A stretch of DNA of 64,000 nucleotides. Origin: Malachius bipustulatus (lineage: Eukaryota; Arthropoda; Insecta; Coleoptera; Melyridae). The notes under the pieces were generated by a model. It was given only the letters and a program-made list of their open reading frames with translations. It had not been told where the DNA came from and ran no database searches. Below are positions 10,002 to 23,245 of the stretch, in pieces. The first letter of the stretch is position 1, and each line of letters opens with the position of its first letter. The DNA lies in assembly GCA_910589415.1 (NCBI GenBank), contig OU342632.1:19905507-19969506 (forward strand), in the 5' to 3' direction. The position numbers and the translations under genes are program-made.

Positions 10002-11517
10002 AAGATAAAAGCATTATTCTACAAAAATATTGGGCAATGACATTGTACCTCTCCTCTAGTTCTGTTCATAATGGGAAGAGACCTTATCAGTTTTGCCGGG
10101 TAGAGAGCTGCGGGGAATAAACGTAAGGGGAAAGCAGATGTCAGTGGCGCACGACTAGCCAGTTTTAAAAGGGTTCTTAATTCTCCCTTTAAAGGGGCAT
10201 TTCATTTAAAAATTTTCGGCGCCACAAAACATGCGATTTAATTTTTTTTTAGATCAATATGCTTTTCGGTTTCTTTCTGGTGGTTGGTAGAGGATGTTAA
10301 TTTCGCGTAAAGTACGGATTAGTACTTGACGAGGTATCTTCGGCAGACTTTCATAAAGCGGAAACTTTATTCCCAAAAAATGTTGCATGAAATTTTCGAC
10401 GTTTTCACGTCATCAACGAGTATGATTCTCTTCCGAATAGAACATGTTACAGTTTTATTTGGTTTCCCGATAGCGAGATTCTTGATAACTATGAAGACTG
10501 CGTCAAGACTGTTATTCACATTATTCACCATTTTTCTTGGTGTTAGAACGTGACGTTTTTTCGCTGATCGTGACGTAGTAGAATTTCCTGGGAATTTCAT
10601 TTAAAAGATTAAATTAAAAGAGAGAAAATAACACTTAGATATTTTACGGGATAATTAAGCTGTTGATTGAAACAATAATTATCTTATAATGGTTAAATTA
10701 AAATTTAATGAATAATTATAATTAAACGTTGGATTTCGCGGAAAAAATCATAAAGATAAGCGCGAAGCAGATAAGAAGACAGATTTTCGTCTAATTTACT
10801 ACAAAAAAGGCCACAAAAAAGGTTTCTTGACAATTTCCAAGGCATGCTTGATTTTCCAAAACTAGATATGCTAGAAATTAGTCTTCAACCAAGCAGGGCT
10901 GAACACAAAAAAAAAAAATGAAAATTCAAATCTAATTTTTTTTATCATTACCCTATCCGGGGACACACACTGTAGGTATACATAATAGTTGAAATATTTA
11001 AATATTTACGACGTGGCATTAAAAATGAAAGACAGCTAATTATTAAAACCAATCAGTGATAAAGTAAATTTTCAATTGTTTTCTCCATGGTTTATCATCC
11101 TATTATTATAAAGCATCATTCACCTCCAGAGAGCGATAAGGACTCCGGTCGTGTTCTTTCCAGGGCTCGAGCTCGATAAGGGTAATGCACAAGGGGTTAA
11201 GTAAAGTACATCTGCTGTTAGTCGGCAAGCCGTGCGGTATAGGTAAGCTCCACTATCCCCTTGAAAGAAATTACCACCTGGCGATTGCTACGGTCTACAA
11301 ACAAGGGTGTTCCAGATGTCTCTAACTTTACCTCCAATTTAACTAGTTGCTGTAACCATAGTGGGTCTTGTCTATGATGTGTGTGTGTTGAAGAATTAGC
11401 CACATCAGGATAAGCGGCAGTAACATATGTCATTCATAACGTAAATTTTGCTGATTGCCTTCATTAATAATGTTGAACATTTTCAGCTTAAAAAAAATTA
11501 TTTACTTTTTATAGGTA
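10002..11517. other. Unassigned intergenic DNA
   Basis: No recognisable gene. A somewhat GC-richer patch at about 11130-11430 holds a 71-codon minus-strand frame (11433-11218) with no family resemblance I can see. Short frames at 10326-10600 overlap on both strands and are not supported. Confidence 0.35.
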
Positions 11518-12514
11518 TACTTACAGGGTGGCCATCAGAAATAGCAATCAAAACTATTAAAAAAGTTATTTAAAAAAATTGATTGAAAATGATCTTATTG
11601 TAACTCCAGCAATTTATCTTCACGAAAACACGTCAATACTTTTTTTACAAATTACGAAAATTCCTTATGAAGAAAAACGATAAGTATTTGGATCTCTTAC
11701 TAGAGGTATAGATTTTTGCGATCTTCACTATATCACTACTACTTACAAACGTGCCTAAATTTTATATTATAACACGCCCAATAATAGATAATATTATGTT
11801 TCTTATATCTACACATTTTTGCTCAAACAATATTATTTCTTGGAGATTGTTGAAACACCAACACAGCTTGTTGTCCGCTGATCGATCAAATTGTCACACA
11901 AATTAAATTGCGAGAACCCACTGGCCAGGTTCAGAGCTATTGTGCGGCTATTGTGGTCGCTGAAAATAAACTTCTTTGAAAAAGTTGGCGTGATCTCAAT
12001 CTAGTCGATTATTCCTTTATTATGACTCTATTACGTAAATTAAAGTTATCGATGCCGATATGTGATCGATTGCTGACTGCTCCTTTGATATTCGATATTT
12101 GCTTCACGTTCCTTTTATTATACTTATTGACACTAGTCGATTCAGAAGACATTCTATCCCGCATCTGCTGTCCTAAAAACCAACAAAACAAACGCATTTC
12201 GGATTGTGCAGCACACAGACTGTGACTATGATCAAATTACATGTGGTTTGATAAACACACTAAACACTAAACACTACTAAACACTGTAATTGCATATGGT
12301 CAGAGAAACCTTTTATGCAAGACTTCTGGTCCGAGATACGAGAATACGAGATGCTATGCCACCGGTGTTCTTTATATACAAGCAAACTGGACATGGGATA
12401 GGGAAAAGTCAGATACAAAAGACTCATTTTCTGTTAAAAAAAGTCGTGGAATAATGCTTTGGATTTAAAACTGAAAAAATGAGAGAACAATGCACCAGAA
12501 CACTCCCCTATACG
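11518..12514. other. Unassigned DNA with one solitary TACAGGGTGG-type tip
   Basis: TTACAGGGTGGCC at about 11522 matches the foldback tips, but I found no inverted partner nearby, so it may be a truncated copy. Complementary frames at 12009-12225 are not convincing. Confidence 0.35.
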
Positions 12515-12905
12515 TCAGTGGCGGCTTTTCATATGAAGTGCCCTCTCACGTATTTTTAAGTAAATAATGAATTTTGTAATTATTGGAAAAATATTCGTTG
12601 GATTTTCTTTACAAGATCGGTCAGCTCGAAAAATCGCTTTGGCAAGGTCCGCGCGGTCAGTCCGAAAAGTCAAGCTTTTGAAGCTTCACAAAACCGGACC
12701 TCGCATGCAAAAAAAAAACTAACTATAGATCTTTTCGAAACGGCCATTGGAAGAAAATGAAGCTGACCGGACTTTTGCAAATCTCGTATCTTTGAGTGAC
12801 CGGACCTCGTCAAACCGAAATTCAGGCAAACAAAAACAGCTAAAAAATAGACCTTAAAAAATGGATCTGACCGGACTTTGCAAAAAAGGAAAGAACTGAT
12901 TTGAT
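12515..12905. repeat. GACCGGACTTTGCAAAA-type repeat, copy 1
   Basis: It starts with CAGTGGCGGCTTTTCATATG and continues with degenerate reiterations of GCTGACCGGACTTTGCAAAA. The same head (CAGTGGCGACTTTTCATGTG) and the same reiterated unit occur at 48984-49790, so both are copies of one dispersed element carrying an internal minisatellite. Confidence 0.65.
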
Positions 12906-13172
12906 CTTGTAGTTAGAAAGATGGCGACAAAATGCCTTGTATATCTCCCAAATGGAGGAAAAGAAGATTTTCGAGTTAGATTTTTCCGAGCGTTTTCAAA
13001 AAATTTCTACAATTTGGAAGAAAGTTACTGCATGGAGAGGCAACCCGCCCCCCCAATTGATGAAAAAAAAATCTTTTTACCGTAACCTCTAGTACAATAA
13101 TTACAACAGACACAAGCCCATTTAAACTTTGAAAAATTGTTATTTGATGATACATGGAGCAAAAATTTTTCA
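12906..13172. other. Unassigned DNA
   Basis: No gene recognised. The minus-strand frame 12976-13173 is low complexity. Confidence 0.35.
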
Positions 13173-13264
13173 TACAGGGTTATTGGTATAACTGGTTACA
13201 TTCTTTGGTGATTTGATCAGATTATCAAAGGAATGTATCCAGTTATCAATAACCGTCTGTATAT
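13173..13264. mobile_element. Short hairpin MITE with ATACAGGGTT ends
   Basis: About 90 bp forms an imperfect hairpin. The left arm ACAGGGTTATTGG-ATAACTGG-TACATTC is mirrored by GAATGTATCCAGTTAT-CAATAACC-TCTGT. The tip resembles the TACAGGGTG family but is shorter and diverged. Confidence 0.6.
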
Positions 13265-14590
13265 TCTCACGAACTTAACTTCCCTGTTAATTTTCAAGTC
13301 CGGGTTTGCAATTTTTTTCCATTTTCGTTTTTCATTATTTGGAGCTCCCGGTAGAGATCTTTGCAAGGAACAAATTGAAAGAAAATATATTTTTCTCTCA
13401 ATTAGGAGAGTAGAAATTTTTTGAAATCGCTAGACCCCATACTTGACAAGAGCAGAAAAGATACAAAGGTATTTTTGTCACCACCTCCCCAATTATTGCA
13501 TCTTGTAAAAAAAAAAGAATTCGAGCTAATCAAACTTTTGCAAAAATCGAGCTTTCGAGCTGACCCCATCACCTTGTCCCATTCAGAATTTACACTTCAT
13601 ATACTAATTTTGCAATCCGCGAGCCGCCACCGCACTACCATTATTATTTCTAGGTTATTTTTCCGATCAGTAAAACACTTAAGTGCGTTATATTATAACA
13701 CAGGTTAATCCCCCCATTTTAATCCCCCCAGTTGATTATTTCCCACCACTGGTTTAGAGGGGGACATCGTTTGAGCACAAAAATCACCCCCCATTTCACC
13801 CCATCCCATCCAAATCGAGATTTGTGTTTCCAAAAGATGCCCCCTCCAAACCAAACAATGTTTGACTGATTTTTTTGTAAACACTTGCGGTGGTCGGAAA
13901 TAATCAACTACATGGATGGATTAATTCGGATGGACCCAATTTTGACCTACATTTTGGGGGGAGGAGGCTAGGGAGGCATTCGTTGAAAAAATGTTTCTGC
14001 AAATAGTTTGATATTGTTTATTGATATTGAGCGGATATGGGTGTAAAAGAAAATAATTTCAAAATAACTATAGTACCTACTTCAAATTCTCATGTGTCAT
14101 AGGTATGTCATATAATTTAAATTAAAATATTAAAGATAAAAAAGCTATTAGTTATTTGCTTTCACCAATCAGAGAAACTGTAAGTGTAGACCGTACAAGC
14201 ATTCCATGAACTACCTACGTGCTAATAAGGATACTATAATACTTACACTAGTACCACACATGCTCAGCAGATGTCTTTACTGTTACAGTCTAGTTTCGTT
14301 ACTCTATCACAGTTCATTATGTACTCAAGTCATGTTTTCATTTATTGTTCTATGATTTGTAGATCACTGATTGGAGTAGTTCAATTACACATCTGCCAAT
14401 TCTTTGTATTTTATCGAAGGCAATAGTAGTTGATGAAAAATTTTGTTGATCACCTGATTCAATAAAAATGTGTCTGAGTTTGAATTAGCTAGTTCTTGAA
14501 GCCAAAATATTAAAATGAAGCGATCACCAATGTCTCGTCTAATTTGAAAAAATAAATGTCTTTTTACAGGATATAAGTAATGCATAGGTA
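13265..14590. other. Unassigned DNA with fragments of the GACCGG repeat and C-rich runs
   Basis: A CTTTTGCAAAAATCGAGCTT-type stretch at about 13538 resembles the GACCGG repeat. At 13705-13990 there are CCCCCC-rich runs similar in character to 52490-52930. No gene was found. Confidence 0.35.
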
Positions 14591-15341
14591 TACAGGGTGT
14601 CCCAAGATTTCTTTATCAAGGGATATCCGCGTTATTTAAAAAAATAAACAAATGAAATTCAGGAAATTTCAACCATACCCCTAAGGCTTTGCAGCTGCAC
14701 CCTCAATGCCCCTTTACGCCTTTCCACCCCTAAGTAATCATCCCCTACTTTTTTTTTTCAAATGACACCCCCATATTTTTTTTGCTCGGCAGGATTGTTG
14801 ACTTCTTTCTGAATACGAATTTCATACGATTTTTTCAAATCGAGACATATCTAGCACGCCGAAAATAACATAATATAACAAACGAGGGTTGTCAAGGAGT
14901 TGCAATTGCTTGTTTTTTGTGTTAATGTTTCCTTCAACCACCTTAACTAGTAATACCGGTGTTACTGCATTAGGCGTTATAATAATAATAACTGCTTCTG
15001 TGATTTTAATGTCATATTAAATGTTAATTGTTATTCCTTGACAACCCTCGTTTGTTATGTTATGTTATTTTCGGCGTGCTAGATATGTCTCGATTTAAAA
15101 AATCGTATGAAATTCGTATTTAGAAAGAAGTCAACAATCCTGCCGAGCAAAAAAAATATGGGGGTGTCATTTGAAAAAAAAAAGTAGGGGATGATTACTT
15201 AGGGGTGGAAAGGCGTAAAGGGGCATTGAGGGTGCAGCTGCAAAGCCTTAGGGGTATGGTTGAAATTTCCTGAATTTCATTTGTTTATTTTTTGAAATAA
15301 CGCGGATATCCCTTGATAAAGAAATCTTGGGACACCCTGTA
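14591..15341. mobile_element. Near-perfect foldback element with TACAGGGTGTCCC tips
   Basis: TACAGGGTGTCCC at 14591 is mirrored by GGGACACCCTGTA ending at 15341. The arms are about 310 bp and nearly identical; the loop is about 130 bp. A 6-bp direct repeat TAGGTA flanks it (14585-14590 and 15342-15347). The arms differ mostly in homopolymer lengths and a few substitutions, so this copy is younger than the others. It encodes nothing and is a non-autonomous element. Confidence 0.88.
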
Positions 15342-15347
15342 TAGGTA

Positions 15348-18300
15348 CTATAAATAATACTATTCCTGAAAATCAAAATAATGATAGTGATCTGTCTAAG
15401 TTTATCTACATGCATACATCAGTGTCGCTCTATCAATAATAACGCGTAGTTGATTTTCCTATGACAGCTACAGTTTTCTCTACACAGAACGTGACTTAAA
15501 TAATTGCAGAAAATATCCATCATGCAATACGGGACACAAACCCAGAACATAAAAAAATGCTTTGTTTATGGCTAGAACAACTGCTTTAATATCATTATAA
15601 TTGCATTAATAATTCTGAAACTTGTCCGTGAACCTCATAGGTGTAATTTTCTTACGCTGTCACGACTTCGCGTGAATAAAAATACGTGTAGGTATTAAGC
15701 TGTTTGTTTACTTAGTTATTTCGATAAAAAAACTCAATCATGACAGATCGAAGTGTGGAGGAGTTATCTATCTATTATTCATTATTTTAAAAGAGAAATG
15801 TGTATTTTTTTATAAATATAGCATTTTATCACTGATGAATATTTAAAATTAAGTGGTGGAGAGTTTATCCTTTTATTTTAAAATTTTATCATAGGAATAA
15901 TAGTTGAAATAATATCGGGTGTTCATTAATTAATGTTCTATTAATATGGAATAGTATAGACTTATTGTTGACTAATCTATTTCGACGTTCTATGATTGTT
16001 ATCTGCTGTCACCGTTAATAGTGTTAATAAAAGGGTTAATAATATGGTTAATAATGCCAATAGTGTTTGCAAATAGTCGTAAACAGTGTTTCTCACCATG
16101 GGTACATCTCAAAGTAACAGTTATTTTACATCTATCGCTACTCCCTATAATTCGGTCTTAAGAGCGGAAAACTGCTATAGTTGAAAGTTATTTTCACAAT
16201 GAGAGTAATGGAAGTTGGATGTTTGTTCTCTTTAAATCTGTCTGGAATAATTATCATGTGGTTGAACCCATAAGAATTACTTCTAGTTCCTCATCAAACT
16301 CGATGCATGGATGGAATGTTTCTGTAGAAACCTGATTACAAGCTTCTTAGAAAAGGTGATCACTTTTGTCCTTATCGAGTGATATAGTAGTGAAAGTATC
16401 CCTACTCAGAGACATTCCTGGCAGGTAAAATTTTTGTCAACAGTTTTCCCGTTGGTTTCAAATTTTCCGAAGCACCCGATTTAATGAAGGAGATCTGTGA
16501 TGATCGATTTATCAGTCGTAATACTCGTAATACACCCATACCGTAGCCAGCCAGATCCTGCAAGCTTGAATGTGATTTCTTTTAGATATTTTGTGAGACT
16601 GTTAACGAAGTCCAGTCATGTAATCGAGAGAATTTCGTGGAGACAAACGATATACCGGGCGAACTGTTACAGAGTGCCTTTAGTGGAGTGAGATACCGCG
16701 TATTAAAATGTGTCCAGAAGCAGATAGAGTACTAGTCCCATATCCCTATAGAGTAGGTACCTAATCTAGGAGCGGTTTTTCCGTAAAAATGAGAAAAAAT
16801 AAAATTAGATCTTTTCCTGAATTTCCCTGAATGTCGAAGAATGAATGTCCCTGTAGGTACATTCGACGAGTTCACATAAAAAAATTTTTTTTATTTTTTT
16901 ATAAAAGTAAGTAAGTAAATTTATTTTGTAATAATGTTAATGTTTGCTTAAACAAGTAGGTAACTACGTACGTAATTCAATGATGAAATAAATTAGAGCA
17001 GGTAGAATTCAAAGATAAAATTTGTTTAACCTTGTTTAACCTTAAAAAATTATAATTACATTAGGTAGTATTTATTTTGCAGCTCATTTTATAATTTTAA
17101 TAAGCAGCTCTATACCTATTTATTTTTATAATCACTGTATTATATGGTAAACTGTTTTCTGATTTATTATGACATTATTGACGTAATTTCCTCGATTTTT
17201 TTACCATATCTTATCTACTACGTACCTAAGTTACTTAGGTTTCTAATTTATTAAAAATCATCATTCTATTCAATGAAAGGGCTAAAATGCAACCAGTTTT
17301 TAGAATTCTTCGTCAAAGTTCAAAGTGAAAGAAAGACAATCAGAATTTTGTTCAATTCAATGAAAAGTCTTCCATTTACCTATACAAGCGATCGGTGACA
17401 GGATTTTGTGCGGTGACGAGCTTAGTAATAGTCGTCTATGGATGTGGACACAGTGAATGGAGATCCAAGGATATCCGCTGGCGATGCGGTCCAAGTAGCA
17501 CAAGGTATCCGGGATTCACGCTGGAGGAGTCATCGTGAGATATGATTTAGAAGCTCTCTATTGCGAGGATAAAAAAATCGTAAATCATTTAAATCACTAA
17601 AATTGTTCGGCTGCTTTTAAGTCAAAAAAAAAGAAATGATAACGTAACTAACAGTGCGGTGATAGTGAGAAAATGCATTCATCATTTTAACAAAACTGAA
17701 ACCTTGAAAGGGTTGACACTATAAACCTTTATGTTATTTATTTTTCATCACCAGCGTCTTTATATTATTTAATGACGTTATTGAATTCTGTAAGATTTTA
17801 TTATCTATAATAATAATTGAGCTGTGAATGAAACATTCCAAAGACACTAGCCATAATATGAGATCCTAATCGATGATATATGTGGTTCTTAGGGACTAAT
17901 CTATGCAAAAGGACTCCATTGAGAAGCAAGGAGCAGGGCTTGTGTGAGCTTTTACAAGGAGTCCCCGACTAGTATGGCATAGCACGCCAAGGCACCGGAT
18001 CCGCTTATTATTGTGTGCGCTACTTTGCCATTTCCGGAAACCAGCATGCTTCCGCAGACTTGTTTCCGGCCTTACCGGTGCTCACGACAGGTGTGACTAC
18101 ATTCATTACACCATTAAGCAAATCAACCCTTCATCAACATAAACACTGTAAATCTCAAATCAGGTTGTTATTATTGTGGCGTACCGCAGAGTTTCATTCG
18201 GGTTTTTGAACTTGTGGCTCGTGTTTTAAGTATAGCTCAGTCGGATCAGTAAAAAAACTGGATCTAAGATTTTTCTTCAGGAATAGTGTCTATAAAAAAT

Positions 18301-18540
18301 TACAAGAGTACTTTTTTTAGGAAATCTTATTTTTATTTCTTCAATGGTTAATGAGTTATCAGCGAAATAAGTATTTTTCTACGAAAAGCGGGTGGTTTGC
18401 AGAGAGGGAGCAGCAGTAAGTTTTCTGATTTTAGGATGTATGATCCAGCACTTCCGCAAGGAAAATTGTAGACCCAAGTTTTTTGGAAGAAGATTTCTAT
18501 AATTACTGGCTGGAGCATTGATGTACTAAATACTTACATT
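15348..18540. other. 3.2 kb without recognisable genes
   Basis: AT-rich with scattered GC-richer patches (about 17400-17540 and 17930-18130). No coding frame longer than about 65 codons, RNA gene or repeat was recognised. It may hold regulatory DNA of the downstream gene, but nothing specific supports that. Confidence 0.35.
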
Positions 18541-18547
18541 AAAATAT

Positions 18548-20800
18548 GATCTGAAGACGGTTTTCCTCAACAGTGCCAAAAAGCATAAAATTGAGCCCAA
18601 AAAAGCTCATTTATTAGCGTTTGTAAGGTGTTCCGAAGCTCATTTTCTAATAAAACTTCTTATTGATTAACTTTTTTAAAGCTTCTTGATAAATGATAAT
18701 TCTGCTGAGAAGAACATTTTCATGAAAGCACAATTCTGATTCTGAATGGGGCCAGTTAATGCTTTTGAGAATTATAGCCCCCCCCAAAGGAAAAAGGGTT
18801 GATCTGAAAACGGTTTTTCCTCAATAATGTCTAAAAGCACAAAACTGAGCCCAAAAAGCTCATTTCATAGCGTTTGTTGGTGTTCCGAAGCTCATTTTCT
18901 AATAAAACTTCTTATTGATTAAATTTTTCAAAGCTCCTTGATAAATGATAATTCTGCTGAGAAGAACATTTTTATGAAAGCACAATTCTGATTCTGAATG
19001 GGGCCAGTTAATTCTTTTGAGAATTATAGCCCCCCAAAGGAAAAGGGGTTGATCTGAAGACGGTTTTTCCCCAAGAGTGCCTAAAAGCACCAAACTGAGC
19101 CCCAAAAGCTCATTTCATAGCGTTTGTTGGTGTTCCGAAGCTCATTTTCCAATAAAACTTCTTATTGATTAAATTTTTCAAAGCTCCTTGATAAATGATA
19201 ATTCTGCTGAGAAGAACATTTTTATGAAAGCACAATTCTGATTCTGAATGGGGCCAGTTAATTCTTTTGAGAATTATAGCCCCCCAAAGGAAAAGGCGTT
19301 GATCTAAAAACGGTTTTTTCCTCAAGAGTGTCTAAAAGCACAAAATTGAGCCTAAAAAAGCTCATTTCATAGCGTTTGTAGGTGTTCCGAGGGTCATTTT
19401 CTAATAAAACTTCATATTGATTTAATTTTTTAAAGCTTCTTGATAAATGATAATTCTGCTAAGAAGAACATTTTTATGAAAGCACAATTCTGATTCTGAA
19501 TGGGGCCAGTTAATTCTTTTGAGAATTATAGCCCCCCAAAGGAAAAGGGGTTGATCTGAAGACGGTTTTTCCTCAAGATGGTCTAAAAACACAAAACTGA
19601 GCCCAAAAAGCTCATTTCATAGCATTTGTTGGTGTTCAGAAGCTTATTTTCTAATAAAACTTCTTATTGATTAAATTTTCAAAGCTCCTTGATAAATGAT
19701 AATTCTGCTGAGAAGAAATTTTTTATGAAAGCACAATTCTGATTCTGAATGGGGCTAGTCGTTCCTTTGAGAATTACAGCCCCCCAAAGGAAAAGGCGTT
19801 GATCTAAAAACGGTTTTTTCTTCAAGAGTGTCTAAAAGCAGAAAATTGAGCCTAAAAAAGCTCATTTCATAGCGTTTGTAGGTGTTTGGAAGCTCATTTT
19901 CTAATAAAACTTCTTATTGATTTAATTTTTTAAAGCTTCTTGATAAATGATAATTCTGCTGAGAAGAACATTTTTATGAAAGCACAATTCTGATTCTGAA
20001 TGGGGCTAGTCAATGCCTTTGAGAATTACAGCCCCCAAAGGAAAAGGCGTTGATCTAAAAACGGTTTTTCCTCAAGAGTGTCTAAAAGCACAAAATTGAG
20101 CCTAAAAAAGCTCATTTCATAGCGTTTGTAGGTGTTCCGAAGCTCATTTTCTAATAAAATTTCTTATTGATTAAATTTTTTAAAGCTTCTTGATAAATGA
20201 TAATTCTGCTGAGAAGAACATTTTTATGAAAGCACAATTCTGATTCTGAATGGGGGCCAGTTAATGCTTTTGAGAATTATAGCCCCCCAAAGGAAAAGGG
20301 GTTATTGATCTGAAGACGGTTTTTCCCCAAGAGTGCCTAAAGGCACCAAACTGAGCCCCAAAAGCTCATTTCATAGCGTTTGTTGGTGTTCCGAAGCTCA
20401 TTTTCCAATAAAACTTCTTATTGATTAAATTTTTCAAAGCTCCTTGATAAATGATAATTCTGCTGAGAAGAAATTTTTTATGAAAGCACAATTCTGATTC
20501 TGAATGGGGCTAGTCGTTCCTTTGAGAATTACAGCCCCCCCAAAGGAAAAGGCGTTGATCTAAAAACGGTTTTTCCTCAAGAGTGTCTAACACAAAACTG
20601 AGCCCAAAAAGCTCATTGCATAGCGTTTGTTGGTGTTCAGTAGCTTATTTTCTGATAAAACTTCTTATTGATTGAATTGTTCAAAGCTCCTTGATTAATA
20701 ACAATTCTGCTAAAAAGAGAGAAATTTAATTTTAAGAAAGCACTCGTTCTAATTCCGGTTAGTATGCCTAGTCAGTAAAAAACAGCTGTAAATAGCACCA
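18548..20800 (+). repeat. Tandem array of about nine 251-bp units
   Basis: The landmark GATCTGAAGACGG/GATCTAAAAACGG recurs at 18548, 18801, 19051, 19301, 19553, 19801, 20052, 20307 and 20557, giving periods of 248-255 bp. Each unit continues through AAAAGCTCATTT, TAGCGTTTGT, TAATAAAACTTCTTATTG, TGATAATTCTGCTGAGAAG and GATTCTGAATGGGG. Two sequence variants alternate irregularly, and the first and last units are the most diverged. Minus-strand frames at 18899-19325 are translations of the repeat. This is satellite-like DNA. Confidence 0.95.
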
Positions 20801-22239
20801 CAGTAATTAATCTATTAATTTTTATTTTTTAGGTAACTGATACCTGAAAAAGCATTCAACATGACCAATAAAAAAATAAATAAATAAAATACCCACGTCT
20901 TTTATAATAATTTTCATAAGCTTTTTCGTTTTGTGATCCTGGAATAAAACGAAATATAATGAGCTTGTTTTATTCAAGTCTAAAAGCTTTATTTATTCGT
21001 GAATCGTAGCATGAATGAGGTTTCCTTAATGACGTGGTTAAGAAAACTCAAGCAGACACCTGTTGATCGTTTCTTAAAGGGGACTTGGATATAAGATTAT
21101 AGAGGGTTCAGCAACAGTTGGTTAAATATTATCCCGGAAAGCAGCCTTAGATTTATTGACATTTGTCTTCAAATGGATTTCCTTTCACTTCTATTGTTAT
21201 GCTTAGATTTATCTGACAAAATAATCGTTATAAATTTTATTACTTTAATAATAATTCCACACGGAGCAGAAAATAAAATATACTTATCGAAGAAAAACAA
21301 ATAATGAAATATCATTAAATCATATTTTCATTTCGACAGGAATCGATTTCTAATTATGTTGGCAACATCCTGATTAATTAATGTCAATAATGCAGTTAGC
21401 GCGACTATAATAGTAATTTTTTGTTTTTATTTTACGTCACAAGTGACAAAATGTTCAATTTATTCTGTGATGAGTAACTTTTTTTTAACGTGAAGCATGA
21501 ATTTTCCCTCACTTGATAATAATCGAAAAGTTTATTATTATTTCATAAGCCGGAATCGAATGAGAAGATTGTTACTATTGTTGATACCCGTGAGGTGATT
21601 AATAATTCACTCGCCTGAAAGGGTTCGCAATTTTTGGCGACATCCGTCAGACTAAGCATTTCAACTGTCAATGACCGGTCCCTACTAACTTCAATTATTC
21701 AGCGTGAAAAATAAAACCTTTTAAGCAACTCACTTTCGAGTAATCGAGTTTTTAAATTAGATTTTTCAGTAGGTTTTAGAAAACTGTGCATGCATGAAGC
21801 TTTTTCTAAACTTGCACTCACGGCCATAAATACTAGAGAAATCTTTAATTGATCAACGAATTGCGTTGTTGTGAAGGGATTTATTAATAATTAACGAACG
21901 TTCATCAAGCAATAAGCTTTAAATCGTCAATTATTTGAAAGATCGCATTAATTATTCTTTGCTTATTTGTTCACATCTTCTATCTTAGGTAAACAATTCA
22001 ATAAATGTTCATTGCCTATATGTATAAATTTATTACATGATCCCAGATTTTTAATAATAATTATTCTTACTGCGTTCTGGTAAAATATGCCCGCGAAGCA
22101 ATTAAATTTATATATGTACTACTTATATGAAGTCAAAAAGACTGCAACATTGTCTAATATAGTGTGTATAACTACCACTTATGGATGATTCATAATTAAG
22201 GGCAAAAATATTTTTTAGAAAAAAGCTCAAAAAATCTTT
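20801..22239. other. Unassigned AT-rich unique-looking DNA
   Basis: No gene, RNA or repeat recognised. It appears less repetitive than its surroundings. Confidence 0.35.
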
Positions 22240-23030
22240 TGAGGATCAATTTGTATTTTTACCCTCACCGGTAAATATTCCCGCCCTACCGTTCCATCAA
22301 TCAATTTCCAGTCCCAAAACGGTATGTTAGTTGCCATTAAAAAAAATCTTCCCAAATTGGTGAGGGGAAAAGCTGTAGGGTGACAAAAATTCAAATTGAG
22401 GCTGAAAAGATGCTGAATATAAAATAAAATTTGACGTGTATGAGCTTTTTCCTCAATTTTTTTTCCGAATTATTAATTTTATTTCATAAAAGAGTACCTC
22501 ACTTTCAATTTACAATTTCAATTTAGGTACAATACCGAGGTGTCCTCATAGGTACTCAGAAATAAAATCCCGACTATCAATTCCTAGTCCAGAAATGATC
22601 AATTGTCATTTAAAAAAAAAAATCCAAAATGGTGAGAGAGTATATTATTGTAAGGGTAAAAAATTCAAATTTATGCTGAAAAAAATACCAAATAAAAAAT
22701 TAAAGTTGGCGTTTATGAGCTTTTTTCTCAAAAAAAGAATTATTTTACGAATTATTTAGCTAACTTTCCATTTATAATTATTAATGATCCTGTGTATCGA
22801 AAATGATCAAACTATCTGTTTGAAGTGTAGATACTTTTGAAGTGTCCTGATACTCAGAAAAATCCGGAGTTACCAATAATTTCTATCAAAAAACGTCACG
22901 TTGCCATAAAAAAATTACCATGGTAAGGGTGAGAGCGGTGAGGGTAAAAATTCAAATGGAGGATGAAGATGACAAATAAAAAATTAATTTGACGTGTCCG
23001 AGCTTTTTTTTTTAAACTTTTTCTCTGAAT
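22240..23030 (+). repeat. Three diverged copies of a ~280-bp tandem repeat
   Basis: The block ending in TTGACGTGTATGAGCTTTTT recurs as TTGGCGTTTATGAGC and TTGACGTGTCCGAGC, at about 22431, 22706 and 22989. Each copy is preceded by a run of A, a GGTGAG segment, AAATTCAAAT and a GCTGAA/GATGAA segment. Divergence is high. Confidence 0.65.
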
Positions 23031-23046
23031 TATGAATCTTATTTAG

Positions 23047-23245
23047 AGCGGCGGGCGTTATAGCTCACCCGATTAGAGTGCAGACTATTAAGCCATTGGA
23101 ACTGCCATCGATTGACTGGGTTCGAATCCCAGTATCGTCATGGTTGTTTGTATTCGTCTGTTTAATTATTTATTTCTCTAGAATGGAGCGACTATGTATT
23201 GTCCTATCTACATAATTAAGACAGTTTCCTCCTAAAAAAAATTAT
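23047..23245 (+). mobile_element. tRNA-derived SINE
   Basis: The first about 95 bp resemble a tRNA. There is an A box-like TAGCTCACCCGATTAGAGTG and a textbook B box GGTTCGAATCC inside a T-arm stem CTGGG/CCCAG. A plausible acceptor pairing (GGCGTTA with TATCGTC) and a D stem (GCTC/GAGT) are present. The anticodon arm does not fold into a 5-bp stem with a 7-nt loop, so I do not call a functional tRNA. About 100 bp of unrelated body and an A-run (CCTCCTAAAAAAAA) follow, as in tRNA-derived SINEs. Pol III would start at its 5' end. The target duplication is unclear. Confidence 0.6.

Noticed and set aside
11218..11433. 71-codon minus-strand frame in a GC-richer patch
   Set aside because: No recognisable family, splice sites or promoter; kept only as a note on the interval.
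18548..20800. CRISPR-like array
   Set aside because: The units are about 251 bp and repeat along their whole length with no short repeat/unique spacer pattern; this is eukaryotic satellite DNA.
23047..23143. A functional tRNA gene
   Set aside because: The T arm and B box are good, but the anticodon stem-loop cannot be folded normally, and a SINE-like body and A-run follow.
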